Shown: positions 31,892 through 44,707, counted from the stretch's first letter. The stretch is DNA of 64,000 nt from Anaspis maculata (GCA_949128115.1 OX421964.1:49020601-49084600); one strand, 5' to 3'. The notes: generated by a model from the sequence alone, not told the origin. Made by a program: numbers and translations.

Positions 31892-34800
31892 TTACTTCGC
31901 TTTCTCATTGTAGTCTACAGTTTCTCCTGTGATTGGATTGAAAACCACAGACTTGTGCGAGTTGACATGCCTCGCACACCGGCCTTCTTGAAAATAACTT
32001 TCGTCGTAAAATTTGTAAGGTGACAGCTGTGGATCCGTCGTTCTCAATCTCCTATTTAATAAAAATGGTTTTTTGGGAAACGCGATCTGCAAGCAAAAAA
32101 ATCTGTTATGACAGCACAGTACTTTTCCGAGAAGTATCCAGAAACGTAGTTTTTGAAGAGGGAGGTTCGACCTGACTGGAAAATTGCAACAAAAAAAAAC
32201 TTTGTGGACACCTGTAACGCTCTGCTTGACTGCATGACGTAATGTTCACACCTATAGCCACTTTCACACCGAGGTTCACACGTAGTGTACACTTGCTTCT
32301 ACTTGATTCCGTTAGAAAAGCTCACCCTCTTAAAATACCTAATAGCTTAATTATTATTTTTCTGCGACATGAGGAATTAACTTATTTCACCGCAATTAAA
32401 TACAGGTGGCCCAACGGAAACACAACAGAGAGGTTCGAGGAGAGGTTTTTGGGCATTTCACCTAATTTTTTTGAAAAAATAAGCTCGGACAGGTCGATTT
32501 CTAAAAAGTGAGGTGAAATACTTAAAAACTCCCCTGTTGTGTTTTCGTTGGGTCACCTGTATATAACTACCTACAATAATACTTACACGATGCATGGCAT
32601 ACGGATACGGAGTCGAGTAATCGTCGAGCGTAGTTGTCGTATAGCTATCAGCACAAAGCCCGCGTTCACAATAAGCAGCTGGACCCTCTTCAAGACCACA
32701 TTTAAAATCTCTGGAAATTACGATTTTAAAGCTGGCCATACGCAGGTTGTGTTATCTCGAAATCCACGCTCACGGAGCACGGAATCCAGAGGGTTGTTTG
32801 GGGAAATGTCTCATGAGCAAAAGTGCCAGAAAAATGTTAAAAAAACTAGGTCTTCTTTTTTTGGAAGATATGGAGGTCGAAGTCAGCAGGTACTTCAATC
32901 CCTTCTACCTACTTCCGTTAGGTACCCAATCAAAAAGATTCAGGTAAACCGAGTTAACCGAGAGGTAAACTATGTTTCCTATAGGTACAGGGTGAGTCAG
33001 AAATCTCAAAAACTATTTCTCTTGAAAAATGCATCCAAAACCATTTCGCTTTATCCCTCAACCGATGTCGAACAGATCACACGGTTTTGTACCAGGGAAT
33101 TTTTTGGAGCAAATTTTTTTAAGAGAACTTGGATTTTCCATTCCATGACTGACCCTGTAGGTATAGGTAGTAAATATAAGTTGCAAATGATGATTAAGTA
33201 AACCACAAACCACTTTGCACAATTACAATCTTAGACCTAAATAAATGATTTGACCCGCAGTGCTTTTTTTTTTCGTCCTCATTTGAACGGCGCCCCTTTT
33301 TTAAAACGGCGGATTGGCGGGTATTATCTAGGGGCAGAAAGTATCAAATAGCCTGATGGTGATGTCCAGCTTAGTGAAAATATATTGGGATGTAACATTT
33401 TTCTTTGCCAACTGAAAAAAAATAGGACATCTCATTTTGTAATCTTATACCTTCTATCAAAAAAAGACATTGAGGAATGTTGAAAAAATTGAAATAATTT
33501 GAAAAAAAAAGATTTTTAATATTTTTTTATTTTAATGAAAATTGATGTGCCCTTTCTAAATTTGCACTCTTATTTCCGTTTTATATCTTGCAGCGCGCGC
33601 CGCTATATGGAAAAAATGATGTCTGAAAAGAAGTTTTTGACAATATACCTAAATTTTAGTTCATGCGTGACCTCAAAATGTTCATATACACATCTATAGG
33701 TGCGTTCAGTCAGCTTATTTAGCCGCAAGTTTTAATTTTAGTCGTAAGCGCAGCATCGCTTATTGGCTGATCTGAGGAGGCTGGTTCATGACAGCCAATG
33801 AGCATCGCTGCGCTTACGACTAAAACTAAAACTTGTGGCTAAATAAGCTGACTGAACGCACCTTATGATATACACCTCGATATACACCAACAACACCCAC
33901 ACCCACCTATAAGAACACATTTAATCCTTCACACTGCAGTGACGCAACTAGGGTGTTTTCCAGGCAGGTATAACCCTCAAAAAGGCGCCATATGGTTGTG
34001 ACCAATGTCACTTGACGTAAATTTTTAGTAAATACTAGTTTTTTTCCAATAGATATTCAGCATGAGAAATGTAATAGATAACCAAAGTGAAGATGGATCG
34101 AGCTTCGGGGGGTCCGGGGGGCTGGGGCCCCGAACTTTTGCGCCGCAGACAAAATATTTTAGAAAAATAAATGCATGCAGAGTATTTTTTTTCCAAAGAG
34201 CAGGACAGCCTATAGGTAGTGGGTACGTCATGGGCGAAGGGCGCTGTGTCACTGTCACTGTCGCAATCTCCATCAGCGTCATAAGTCGCAATTGGCGAGT
34301 AACATATTACCGATGGTGGCGCTGCTGATGCGCTTCGCATGTAAACAAACATGTCGGATAGAGCACGGATTGTTGCCCGCGCGTTCAAAAATCTCATCAG
34401 TAGAAAGCGGTTTTTAATGTCCTCCAGACGTGAAACGTGGTTAATTAGTATTGCGGTGGAACTCAAAAATGGCAGAAGCGCAATTGAGTGATATTGAGGT
34501 TTTGAATTACTTGATGGACTCAACGGATTCTCGATGTATCGTGATGGGAGAAGAAATTCCGAAGTCACAATTTCTTGTGTTGTGTGGTCGAAAGCGAACC
34601 GAATCAAGCATCAATTTAAACATAGACATATTTGAATTGTGTTTACAAACAAGCGCATTGTATGAATCTCCTCACTAGGTAACTGGGAATGTAATTAAAA
34701 AAATAGTAGTAGTAGTTCCTGTGAAATTGGAACGTTCAAATGCACTTGCAATGCAGGCCATTCCGGGACATGCAAAAATATCGCAGCTGTGCTTCTTCGA

Positions 34801-37800
34801 TGCAGCCATATAAAGCTCCCATTTTCAGCGACACTTCCCAGGCTTTTCTCGTAGTCATGTTTTCCACAGTGCCGAGTTTGTTGTCATTTTGACGACCCAA
34901 CTTGCGTTTTTCGCTTTCTACGGGAAACGGTGAAAATGTAACTCTCCCTTTTTCCGGTTCCCACAGCGCGACTCGCACTCGGAAACACAACTAATACAGG
35001 TTTCCTAAATTGAGCGTCTCTTTCTGGCCCGTGACTTCACGTTCGATTGCGCAGTAAATCGTCGCAGTCCTAGTGTGCCAACATTGCCCCGATGCCATAA
35101 GCCGAACGTGTGTTTTGATGGTTTTATTATTGGTATTTATACAGTTTTCACAAGTAGTTATGGAAAATAAATGTTGTGGGCCACTATGCAAGTCCACAAG
35201 TTATACAGCGAATGTGTCCCTAAGCATAGATCCATAAAATACGACGTGATACTCGAAGAAGCAAAAAGAACCACAAGCCCTTCAGCGTTATAATAGTAGG
35301 GAGCTTCCTACTTAGTTTATCAAGTATCAATAATTCAAGGGTACACTTGGCCACATTTTTGCATCAAACACTTCAAATTTATAGCGATGGTCATAATACA
35401 CCATAACAAATATTAAAAGTGGGACATGGACATGGGACACGCATTTACCTGGGCCGCTATTCTTGAATCGTGTGAGAAAAGTCCCTGGGGGTGAAATACA
35501 TTCCGCAGTACACTGATGTAGCGAATGTTGCCTAAAATCGTGGTTTTTAGGCAACTTTCGTTACAGAAGTGTAGTACGGATTATATAAAACTCCCAGGGA
35601 CTTTTCTTACACGATTCAAGAATAGCCGCCCTGTGCTTTCTGCGCACGTCCATATATCGTTAATATATCCATTACAAAAATAGTTGCATACGCGCATCAA
35701 ATGCCTCTCTGGCAAATTCTTCTCTGCGGAATATTCATTTGCAATATACATTGAGAAGTTCGTTATATTTTTTAGCGACTTTCCCAGCATGGTTGGCTTC
35801 AAAATTCAAAAAATAAAACGCACTTTCAACACGGCGGAGCAATGTAAATACAAATGGCGCGATCACTCATGGCACTCTGTGCGCAGAACGTGCCGAAAAC
35901 AGTTGCGCGGAATCGTGGATTCTCCATCTCTCTTTTGAGGAAATTTGTATTCTCCGCCACTTTTTGTCACTATCTATCTTGCCACCTTCCATTCTATGCC
36001 ACTTTTGCTTGCCAGTCTTGCTTGCCAGTCGTGCCACGTGCCATTCTCATTTAAAAATGCAATGCTTTTGCAATCGACGACACCTAATATATTCAAGATA
36101 ATGAAACGTGCGTGGCTCACGTACTTTGTTGGAAAAAATTAACGCCGCGTTAAGTCAGATGGAATCAAATAAAGTCCCCAAACACCGCAACGCTCATAAG
36201 AGCCCACACAAATCCGCAGTTGATCCGTGCACAAACGTCGTTTAGACGTTGGCCGTCAGATGGCGTATTCGATCTTGAAACTCGCCAATTGGAATACTTA
36301 TTGGATTCAAGACTCCATCAGCTGCGGAGGACGATTCGGCGATTTCAGGCGAAAGGACATCGTCTCAGTCATCTTCTATGGGAACCTCGATGGGCACCTT
36401 ACTCGTACTTGGAATACCTACTTTGTCCGCATTCGGTTGAATTTCTAATAAAAATTTTATTTACCTACATTTAGTTGAAAAGTTTGTAAAAAGAGCGTTT
36501 GCAGTATTTGCACAAATCAGAAGTGTTTGAACTTTTTATCTTTTAAATAACTAAACGTTTTTATGGGCGCAATACCTACCTACCTTTGGCTGCATTTTTG
36601 AACCGGTATCGTTTTTCTTCCGTTCCCAGTCGGAGAGCTTTTTCTTTTTTAAACTCGACATTTTGTGACATCCCGTACTTAGGTATAACGCGAAAGATCA
36701 AACTGAAAGGGCGGTCGATCGTGATATCCACAAAACAGTTAGAAAATAAAGTGTACCTAGCATTTATCTATTTTATTGCTAACTGAAATGTTATTGTGTT
36801 TGTGGGGTGTTGGGATATTGGTGGGTTGTATTTGGATGGGTCTGTCTTCCATGTGGCCGCCACTCCGCCAGATGTGTGTCGGTCACAAGTGTCCGGTGCA
36901 AGGGCCGGCAGCCCGAGCGGCAGCCGGCTATTCACCGGGAAGGATGTGATGTTCGCTGATGGGATGTCTTAAGATTACATAGGAGATAGACCCCAAAAAA
37001 GGCGCCTTTGCACTTGTAAATCTTGTAGGTGGGTGCGGGTACCTGGCAACGCCCCCGCCCCCCCTTGTTGCGCCACTACTCCACAGTTTGACATCTGAAC
37101 CAGTTCTGTGCGACCTGCGGCCGCGGTTCTTGAGCTAGACCTTCTGGAAGTACTTATCAACTTTTGGTGACAAAAGAATAGAAAGTCACCTCTTAGGGCT
37201 GTGCCTGGTCCACCAGTGTTCATGATTTGTGGTGAATGACGACGCGTGATGGGTAACTTGATTATTGACATGGCGATAATCCAGTGGTGAAGTCAGATAG
37301 GCGCGGTAATTTTTTAACACTGCCAATTGATACTTCCGGAAGCTCTAGCTCAAGAACCCCGAGTCGCACAAAGATGTTTCAGGTGTCAAATTGTGGAGCA
37401 TTGAATGCGCTTTTATACCTACATGTAAACATTTAAATCTCGCTTGGACTAAATTTTAGATGTTGTCAAAAACTTTTTTCAGATATCATTTTTTCAATGC
37501 GCGCTGCGAGGCGTGCTGCAAAGATATAAATCGGAAAAGTGCAAATTTAAGAAAGGCACATCAAAGTCCAAAGTCTACAAATGAGGCATTTTTATAACAA
37601 TAAAAAAATATGAAAAATCTTTTTTTTCAAATTATTTTCAATTTTTTATTTTCAACATTTCTCAACGTATTTCTGCAATGGAAGGTATAAAATACGTAAC
37701 AAAAAGAATTGACTTTTCTACGAAACGAGATGGCTTGTGTTAAAATCCGTTGAAAAATGAAAATGTTCTTATGTTCTTATGACCGTAATAAATTCACCAA

Positions 37801-40800
37801 ATTTGCCTGCGGCAGATGACAAGGCTTCACCATTTTTTTCATAGTCTTTGATATCCCAGAAACCGATTGAAACGCACAGCCCCATATATTTCACGAAGCT
37901 GGATATCACCACGCTATTTGATACCTTCTGTCATTAGATAATATCCGCCACTTTGAAAAAGGGGCGCCATTCAAACCCTCAGGGACGAAAAAAAAGCACT
38001 GCGGCTCAAATCGTTTCGTGAGTTTTTTGCAAGGAGGGCTCAAGTTAATAACAAATTCGCGAGCTGAGAACTATATTGTTCTATCTTCTGCACTTCTTGT
38101 AGAAAATGTTTTTCGAACTTCGAACCAGCAAAACATGGACAAAATGTTTCCTGATATAAACAATACTAGATCAGAAACTAGAGAAAGAGGCTTTTATCCC
38201 CTTTCCGCGTTTCTGATCTAATTGTTCAAATCATGAAACATTTCGTCCATGTTTTGTTGGTTCGAAGTTCGAAAAACATTTTCTACAAAGAGTGCATATA
38301 AAACAGTTCTCAGTTCGCGAAATGACGAAACTCGAGACGAAAACTTGTTTGTCGTATCCGCATCACAACCATATGGAGTTTTAGCATTTACTGTTTTGTC
38401 AAAATTACGTGTGAGATGCACCACGAATTTATTCTTGCGGGTATGATTTGCTTTATATTCAGTAAATCAATGCTGTAATCGGACGTCCGTTGTTTTTTTG
38501 CATTTATTTCTTCTTGTAGGCTTGATGACCTGAATGTATTTTTTTTTTAGGTCAGCTATTTCCATGTTTGCAACTGTTGACTAATCGAAGAGTACATAAA
38601 TAATTATATAGATTATTTCAATCGGCTGGGGGCTCGAGAAACGGAGCCCATATCTGCAGTATAGAGCGGGAGCCGCGTCTCGCGTTGCCATGGTTACGAC
38701 CAATGTTTTGCGCGGGTGCAACCCGGCATCACCGCATCGGCGGTGGGCGCCGAATGCGGAGCCCAAGACGAGCTTCTTCGACCGTGCGATCGCTTAGAAT
38801 TATTTTGTTAAAATATTAATTGACCAATGACTGAACGTTTTTGCACTAAACCAAATCTTTGGAATAAGTATAATTATAAAATGCATTCCATGTCTTCCTA
38901 CCGATAAAAATCTCTTGCCGCCTTTAGCGTTGGGGGGTCGCCGCCCTTGAGCCCTCCCTCACCAGCCGCCACTGTATTACAGTTACGATCCTGCAAAGTG
39001 GTGGCGTTTATCATCATTTGCAATTTGTTTTTTCCTACCACATCCATTAACTATTTCTTTTTCAATATTTTTGTGATACTTTTCAGGTATTTCTGTAAAC
39101 TGTCCTGGACTCCGTGGGCGCGAATTTTGAGACACCTGTATATCATACTTCTACATATTTTCGAGTTTTATTTCAGAATACATCAATTCTGTATACTTGA
39201 TGATGCTCAAAAGTATATCGCCGTATATAAAAATACCTAGGTAGGTACTCCCCCATCAGATTGATTCCAGAGAACTTTTTTTTTTCACCTCAATATACTC
39301 ACAAAGCCCTGTCATGTCTTAATCATGCACATGCACAATCGTACAATAACAACTCGAAAGAGTACCTATTCTAAATAATTATCAACATTGGTTTTCTATG
39401 CGGTAGATACCTAATATCCGTCCGTTTTGTGGAATTTTTAGTTCAACTTTCAATACTTATAGGTACTGCAGTTTCCAGTGCGTGCTTTCCACCTAGCCTC
39501 AAGTTCGGTACACCTGCCATTTACGCATGTGCGGGTTCCAAACGGTGCTTTCCATCTACGTGTTTCTACTCGGTTCTGCGCCGTTCATTGGATGACGTAA
39601 AATTTTGTGCCACACCATGGAACATGTGCCGTCTGGTGGTATTTGTACCGTCTAAGTGGAAAGCACCCAATAATTGCCTCGAAAATAGTGGAGACTTCAG
39701 TAGGCGATTACGCGGTGAACCCAAAGAAACGCCAGAGATTTGTATGGAAACGGAAGTTTCTCAAATAAGCACGCAATAAATCACTGTAGTCCTCAATCCT
39801 GTTCTGGAAATTACCAAAGTCGTTTCAACGTTTTTGGCCTTTTTCAGTATGTGATTTAATCATGCTGCAGACCATACTTACCTCGTTGAGAACACAATAC
39901 CACATGGAACTAAACAAGATACCTTAGGGCCATAGGTAGGTAGGTATTCATAGTCTAGACTTGAGACATCACCACTGAATTGGCGGAATTATTAAGACAA
40001 TGCTTACCTAAAGCTGTGTTACCTACACTACACAATTTCTTGAACAATCTGCCAAAATAGTGTCAAAAAACAATGAACTTGATTGTTTAACATGTTTCAA
40101 GACCTGACTATGAATATACGGCCCCTGGATGCTTGAGTTCAGTCCTGACACCGACTCCGACCCATGTGGAAGTTCGTGAAAATTTGTCGATTATTTCGGC
40201 TTGGAGAGAAGTGGAAAATTGTAGGTAGGTACCTAGGCACCTGCTTACCGTTTTTTCGCCAGCTGAGTTTCCCGAAATTCGAATATCTTTTATACCTACC
40301 TAGTTGAAGTTTTTCCGCCTTTGAAACTGCGTCAGAATTATTGGACAATAAAATCACGTCAAGAAGAGGTCCAGAATCATAAGGACAGCATCTCTTGGAG
40401 TCGATTCGATACCTTCTGGTTCTCAGTAAGAGAAGTTGGAAAGAAGAATTTTGGTCAAATCGGACTTGCGACATATTGGGTAGTATTAATAAAAAATAAG
40501 CATAGGTATAGACAATACAAATAGAGAAGACCATATGTTGTCACCACCGTCGTCACGGATATTGGGGTATCAAAAATCAGCCAACCTTTTTTTGAATGAT
40601 GGACTCGCCTGGTTCCTACGCAACCGTAAAAATCCGTAACGACATAATTATGGTCTTTTCTATTTGTATTGTCTATAAGCATTTGCTTGAATTTCATAGG
40701 CGTTGCTAGGAAAAGTCTGCTTAGCAACTCCTCAAAAATCTAAACAAATGCTTATGCTTTTGCCTCAGTACCCGGTAGTATTAATAAAGAATAAAGCATA

Positions 40801-43800
40801 AGCATTTGCTTGGATTTCATAGGCGTTGCCAGGGAAAGTCTGCTTAGCAACTCCTCAAAAACCTAAGCAAATGCTTATGCTAATTTTTTATTAACACTAC
40901 TCATTGTGCCTACTTTCAGCGTCGCTATAAGTATGTTTTAAAAGACGTTTGGTCTGAGACTCGGTCTGAGATTAGGTACTTGGAATGACCTAAGGGAGAA
41001 TTGCGATGAGTTGACCCCTCTTAGCACCAAGAGCACTAAGGTCGCAATAGATTCATCCGAATGCGAATATTTCTAATATTGATGTTTCTTTCAATAGGTA
41101 CCTACCTACAAAAAAATGAGACTTTCTTAAATACAATAATTGTTTGTAGTCGGGGCTTGTTTCCTCACCTTGAGCGATAAGCACTCATAAGTAGGAACAA
41201 TATCGTTTGTTTGATTACTGTAAATTGTATAGTGAATGTGACCGTTAAGGATGGAGTTGAATTGGTGAAATAAGCGTTGCGAAATCAATCCGTCTGGGTT
41301 TATTCCTTGACAGGTTTTTACCATTTTGGTCTCTTTCGAAAGCTGCAAGGATGTACTTTAGTTTGAGCCATTAGCATTTCCAAAATCCACAGATGAAAAA
41401 GAAAAATTGATTGATTTCGCAACGCTTATTTTACCAAAATTGAAAACACAATTGAAAAATTTTTTACAAAATTAAAGTGAACAATCACCTAAAGTTGTAT
41501 TTATTTTTGAGAAGCATAAAAGTCGCTTGAAGCAGTTTATGCAAAAATGCGACACAGCACCTTTATCCACTCGTGTCTTTAATTATCCATCTAAATTAAG
41601 ATGATCTGGATTAGGTACCTATCTGTTTTTTATCTTAAGGGGTTTCTGATGCGACTAAAAAAGTTGTTGACGGGAATCGGTTTTTTTTTTCGTCAAGTAG
41701 AAACTCTTCCAATAAGAAAATGTACGGGCATTGCTATCAAATTTTGAAAATTTCCAAAAATTTTTGAAAATTTTTCATTTTGTTTTTTGAAAATTCAAAA
41801 ACTAGATAGCATCGACAATGCATCTTTATTCAAGAAAGTTGCATGCCAAATTTGAACTTTCTATTTAAAAAAAATGTACCAAAAATGATTTCTCGTAGAC
41901 ATAAAAAAGTGAATTAGTAGAAATCATTTTTGGTACCTTTTTTTTGCGAATAGAAAGTTCAAATTTGACATGCGACTTTCTTGAAGAAAGATGCATTGTC
42001 AATGTTATCTAGTTTTCGAATTTTCAAAAATCAAAATGAAAGATTTTCAAAAATTTTTGGAAATTTTCAAAATTTGATAGCAATGCCCGTACATTTTCTT
42101 TTTGGAGGAGTTTCCACTTGACGAAAAAATAAAATAAAACTGATTCCCGCCAACAACTTTTTTAGTTGCATCAGAAACCCCTTATGTGAAGTGGTATTTC
42201 TGAAATATAACTGGAAATGGTGTAGAACATAAATACATAAATGATATATAATAATCTATTTAAATACAATATAGATAAGTACCTACCGGGCGTCCGTCCG
42301 CGCGAAAATTCCCCCTCCATCAGTATTATCAATAGGTATACATTCTCGTGGTGAAATGCGATATTCTGTATTGTGTTTACAGAAAGGAGAGGATCTTCGT
42401 CATAAACACGCCAACTTTGAGTTATACTTCTAGTAAGTCTGCAAACCTCTAAAAACTAAAATTGAGATTTCGAAAAATTGTCTCGAACGACGTCTCGAAT
42501 ATAAAAAGCCCCTTTAGCCTTGGCGTTGCGGAATCAAACGCTCTGGGCTTATTTCCTTGACAGAAATTTACCATTCAGGTCTCTTTCGAAAGCTGCAAAG
42601 ATGTAGGTACTTTGGTTTGAGCTCATTGGCACTTCAAAAATAAGAAAAAATTGAAAATTTGGATTTTGAAAAATATTGTTGGATTTTGGAAACGCCAGTG
42701 GGCTTAAACCGAAGTATATTCTCGTAGCTTCCGAAAGAGACCTGAATAATGAATTTCTGTCAAGGAATAATCCACAGCGTTTGATTCCGCAACGCCTTAT
42801 TTTACCAATTTAACATGCAATTGCATGGTGTTGGTTCAGCTTGTCGCCAGTTAGTGGCTACCAGTCGTGATTTTCCAGAAATATCGATTCGTTTCGTTTG
42901 TGTGGTGTTTCGAGGTTGTTGAGTGATGGCAAAATCAAAGGCTCTTGTAAATCGACAGAAACTCGTGTCGCGGGAATGATATGGAGGGAGGTAGGGGAGC
43001 ACCTACAGGCAGATCGAATCCTATTGGCCAGCGATACTGTCGCCGGCGACATACGAAGTTCTGTAAAGCCGCCATAAAGCCGTCATGACGCGATTGACAG
43101 TCGATTTGACGGTTTGCAATACCAATTGATGAACCTGAAGCCCCCAAATGGCAAACGGCGCCGCAACCGCAAGCGCCCTCTACATGCAATCGCCCTATTA
43201 GGCTGTAGAGCGCCCAGACCGAGGCGTAGACATAGACGCATTTTGGGGCAATCGACCGATGCCTTTAAAATGACATGTATCACTCAATCCTGTTGCCATT
43301 TGGAATTTTAAGACGGTTGTTGACTCAGAAATGAATTATAATTTCTATGAAGATTTGTCCTCCTCAAAAACAAAATCGCGTTAGTCGATCTGTCTGAGCG
43401 TTTTCCGAAAAAAATATAAGCAGATATACCAATCTGAAGTGCCTAAGTAGGTATATAGGTAACTATTTGAAAGAATCTCAGTGAAATTTTTCGCGCGGAC
43501 ACCTGGTAGGTAAATATATAGGTACCTACATACAGGTGTTCACGCGAGACAGATACCCCCTTATTTAAAACTTTTCCTTCGTGATAATTAAAGAAGAAAA
43601 AACTATCCTGAAACAATTTTTCCCGTAGTTTCTGAAAATGTCAAGTATAATTTTTCATTTCGTGCCAAATACAGGGTGTCGCAATGTTTTTTGCATTTCT
43701 TCTGAAACACCCTGTATTTCGTCATCAGCATCACAGTCGATTCACATTCTTAACCGGATTACAGAAATGCACATTTCTAATTTTTTTTGAAAAAATTGAA

Positions 43801-44707
43801 AAATTCACAATGGCATTTCAAAAATATTTTTTTTAGAATGATGGATACATTTTAAAAAATCAAATATGTCCCGGATATTTCAATAGTCATTTTATGTCAT
43901 TCTATGTCTCCTTCTATGTCATTTTATGTCATTTAGAAGTAAAACAGAGTTTTCTGAACATATTTGAATTCTGAAATAGATCCATCATTTTTGGAGAAAA
44001 ATAAAATATTTGTGAATTTTTCAATTTTTTCAGAAAATTTTCCAAAAGTGTCATGCAATTTTGTAATTAGGATAACAGTGTTTGCATTGATTGTGGTGAT
44101 AAAATACAGGGTGTTTCTAAAAAATGCAAAAAAATGCGACACCTGTACATGGCACTAAATGGAAAGTTATACTTGACATATTCAGAAACTACGGAAAAAA
44201 TTGTTTCAGGAAAGTTTTTTTTTTAATTATCATGAAAAGAAAGTTTTTGATAGAGGGGTATTCCTCTCGCGTGAACATCCTGTATGCCTGATAGCATAAT
44301 AATTATAGCTATTGTTTGTACCTACTCGTTTAGTGTGTAGTAATTCGCAATGCACTTATCGGTAGGTAATTTAATTTGTGCTTCAAAAACCTGCTTCAGC
44401 ATATCTTCCGTGGTAGTGGAGTAATGATTAGTATCAGTTCCGAAATTCCTATAGTGAGACTGAAGCAAATTCATACTGCCTGGACAATAAGGATCGAAGT
44501 CTATAGGTTCTGCTTCCAAGTATTTTTCCCAGTCGGTGATTTTGATGCCTTTAGAGTACTCATTTTTTGTGCATATCAAGCGCCGTCTCCGTTCTGTATT
44601 GAATGGGATTTTATCAGGAAGTTCCAACTGAAAGAAATCAGAGAAGGTGTACCTTAATCATATTATTAGCATACTTGAGTAGGTATACGTACCCTAAACG
44701 AAGGCAT
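31892..44707 (-). CDS. unassigned 211-aa protein, paralogue A (possible axonemal family)
   Basis: Seen: coding exons 44707-44693 (MPSFR), 44627-44326, 32710-32587 and 32086-31892. Donors are GTACGT, GTAGGT, GTAAGT; all acceptors are CAG; phases 0, 2, 0 match. The protein is hydrophilic with no signal peptide or membrane segment. Motifs are KITDWEKYL, DPYCPGSMNLLQSHYR, two similar elements HYSTTTEDM and SYTTTTLDDY, FPKKPFLLNRR and FNPITGETVDY near the C-terminus. I do not recognise the family. Inferred only from style: short repeated T-T-D/E-D-Y elements with Pro and aromatic residues resemble sperm or ciliary microtubule-lumen proteins. It is a tandem paralogue of the gene at 48015-49686. Intron 2 is 11.6 kb and filled with transposons; the long-range joining of exons 2 and 3 is supported by phase and by the paralogue. 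Confidence 0.78.
32401..32561. mobile_element. 160-bp MITE, TACAGGTGGCCCAACG ends
   Basis: Ends TACAGGTGGCCCAACG and CGTTGGGTCACCTGTA, then further complementary AACACAACAG. Lies in intron 3 of paralogue A. A related, longer element with CAGGGTGGCCTAAC and TTGGGCAACCC ends is at 52424-52872. Confidence 0.6.
33698..33863. mobile_element. 166-bp hairpin MITE with TAT duplication
   Basis: Arms AGGTGCGTTCAGTCAGCTTA and complement, then AAGTTTTAATTTTAGTCGTA; almost fully palindromic. TAT flanks both ends (33695-33697 and 33864-33866). Confidence 0.65.
34291..36289 (+). mobile_element. SWIM-zinc-finger element copy 2, interrupted and decayed
   Basis: Inverted orientation relative to the 12661-13753 copy, with ends ATTGGCGAGT and ACTCGCCAAT. 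The frame beginning MSDRARIVARAFKNL at 34352 breaks after ~46 codons; a second frame (34470-34678) continues with MGEEIPKSQFLVLCGRKRTE. The zinc motif near 34744-34780 reads CTCNAGHSGTCKN: the last ligand is Asn, where copy 1 has His. A THAP-like element is inserted at 34995-35949. A pseudogene-bearing relic. Confidence 0.6.
34995..35949 (+). mobile_element. THAP-like element copy 2, inserted in SWIM element
   Basis: Reverse copy of 26478-27425. One end TACAGGTTTCCT is intact; the other is decayed (AGGAAATTTGTA). It carries the same MENKCCGPLCKST start at 35159 on the plus strand and the same internal ~170-bp hairpin at about 35455-35630. The interrupted SWIM sequence resumes at TTCTCCGCC, matching copy 1. 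Confidence 0.6.
36584..36661 (-). pseudogene. coding relic, possible first exon of a transposase
   Basis: Minus-strand ATG at 36661-36659 opens MSSLKKKKLSDWERKKND and stays open 26 codons to a donor-like GTAGGT at 36583-36578. Lower down (about 36447-36290) the minus strand has a serine/proline-rich frame (ADKVGIPSTSKVPIEVPIED, stop, DDVLSPEIAESSS). The lysine-rich start followed by such a linker resembles ZMYM/BED-type hAT transposase N-termini. The phases of the two segments do not join, and a stop interrupts, so this is decayed or misread. Confidence 0.3.
38055..38325. repeat. inverted repeat, ~100-bp arms
   Basis: GAAAATGTTTTTCGAACTTCG and its complement, continuing through CATGGACAAAATGTTTC, with a loop around 38175-38215. 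Lies just outside the 4.8-kb foldback. Unclassified MITE-like. Confidence 0.5.
39482..39666. mobile_element. 185-bp MITE, GTGCTTTCCACCTAG ends, copy 4
   Basis: Ends GTGCTTTCCACCTAG and CTAAGTGGAAAGCAC. Interior as in the copies at 3372 and 12014. The 116-aa frame through it is a shadow of the repeat. Confidence 0.75.
40674..40885. repeat. tandem ~85-bp direct repeats
   Basis: Two copies (about 40674-40760 and 40796-40885) of a segment containing AAGCATTTGCTTG, TTCATAGGCGTTGC and GTCTGCTTAGCAACTCCTCA. Each copy is itself an inverted hairpin (AAGCATTTGCTT against AAGCAAATGCTT). A complementary pair ATAGACAATACAAATAGA flanks the left side (40504-40526 and 40657-40675). Confidence 0.5.
41259..41440. 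mobile_element. MITE, AAGCGTTGCGAAATC ends
   Basis: Ends AATAAGCGTTGCGAAATCAA and complement. Interior GTCTCTTTCGAAAGCTGCAA is shared with 42522-42796, so two relatives. Confidence 0.5.
41636..42184. repeat. 550-bp foldback
   Basis: Arms from TAAGGGGTTTCTGATGCGAC to its complement. Nearly the whole unit is palindromic with a short loop around 41905-41915. Contains AAGTTCAAATTTG and TTTTCAAAATTTGATAGCA mirrored. Confidence 0.7.
42522..42796. mobile_element. 275-bp MITE, GGCGTTGCGGAATCAAACG ends
   Basis: Perfectly inverted 19-bp ends; the interior is partly palindromic (GTCTCTTTCGAAAGCTGCAA and its mirror TAGCTTCCGAAAGAGACC). Related to 41259-41440. Confidence 0.6.
43531..44284. repeat. 754-bp foldback, TACAGGTGTTCACGCG ends
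   Basis: Ends TACAGGTGTTCACGCGAG and CTCGCGTGAACATCCTGTA. Each arm contains a ~43-bp CAGGGTGT micro-hairpin (43673-43715; 44107-44150). It lies just before exon 2 of paralogue A, in its intron 2. Confidence 0.65.

Larger units (their letters stand above)
33248..38013. repeat. 4.8-kb foldback holding several nested elements
   Basis: The outer arms, about 33248-33690 and 37450-38013, are inverted copies (ATTTGACCCGCAGTGC against GCACTGCGGCTCAAAT; TTGCACTCTTATTTCCG against its mirror; GCAGCGCGCGCCGC likewise). Inside lie a 166-bp MITE, SWIM-element copy 2, THAP-like copy 2, a coding relic at 36584-36661 and a smaller inverted pair at 37085-37400. All lie in intron 2 of paralogue A. Confidence 0.6.

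Noticed and set aside
34035..34607. 190-codon minus-strand frame as a gene
   Set aside because: It runs antisense through the decayed SWIM element and its flank; no conserved feature.
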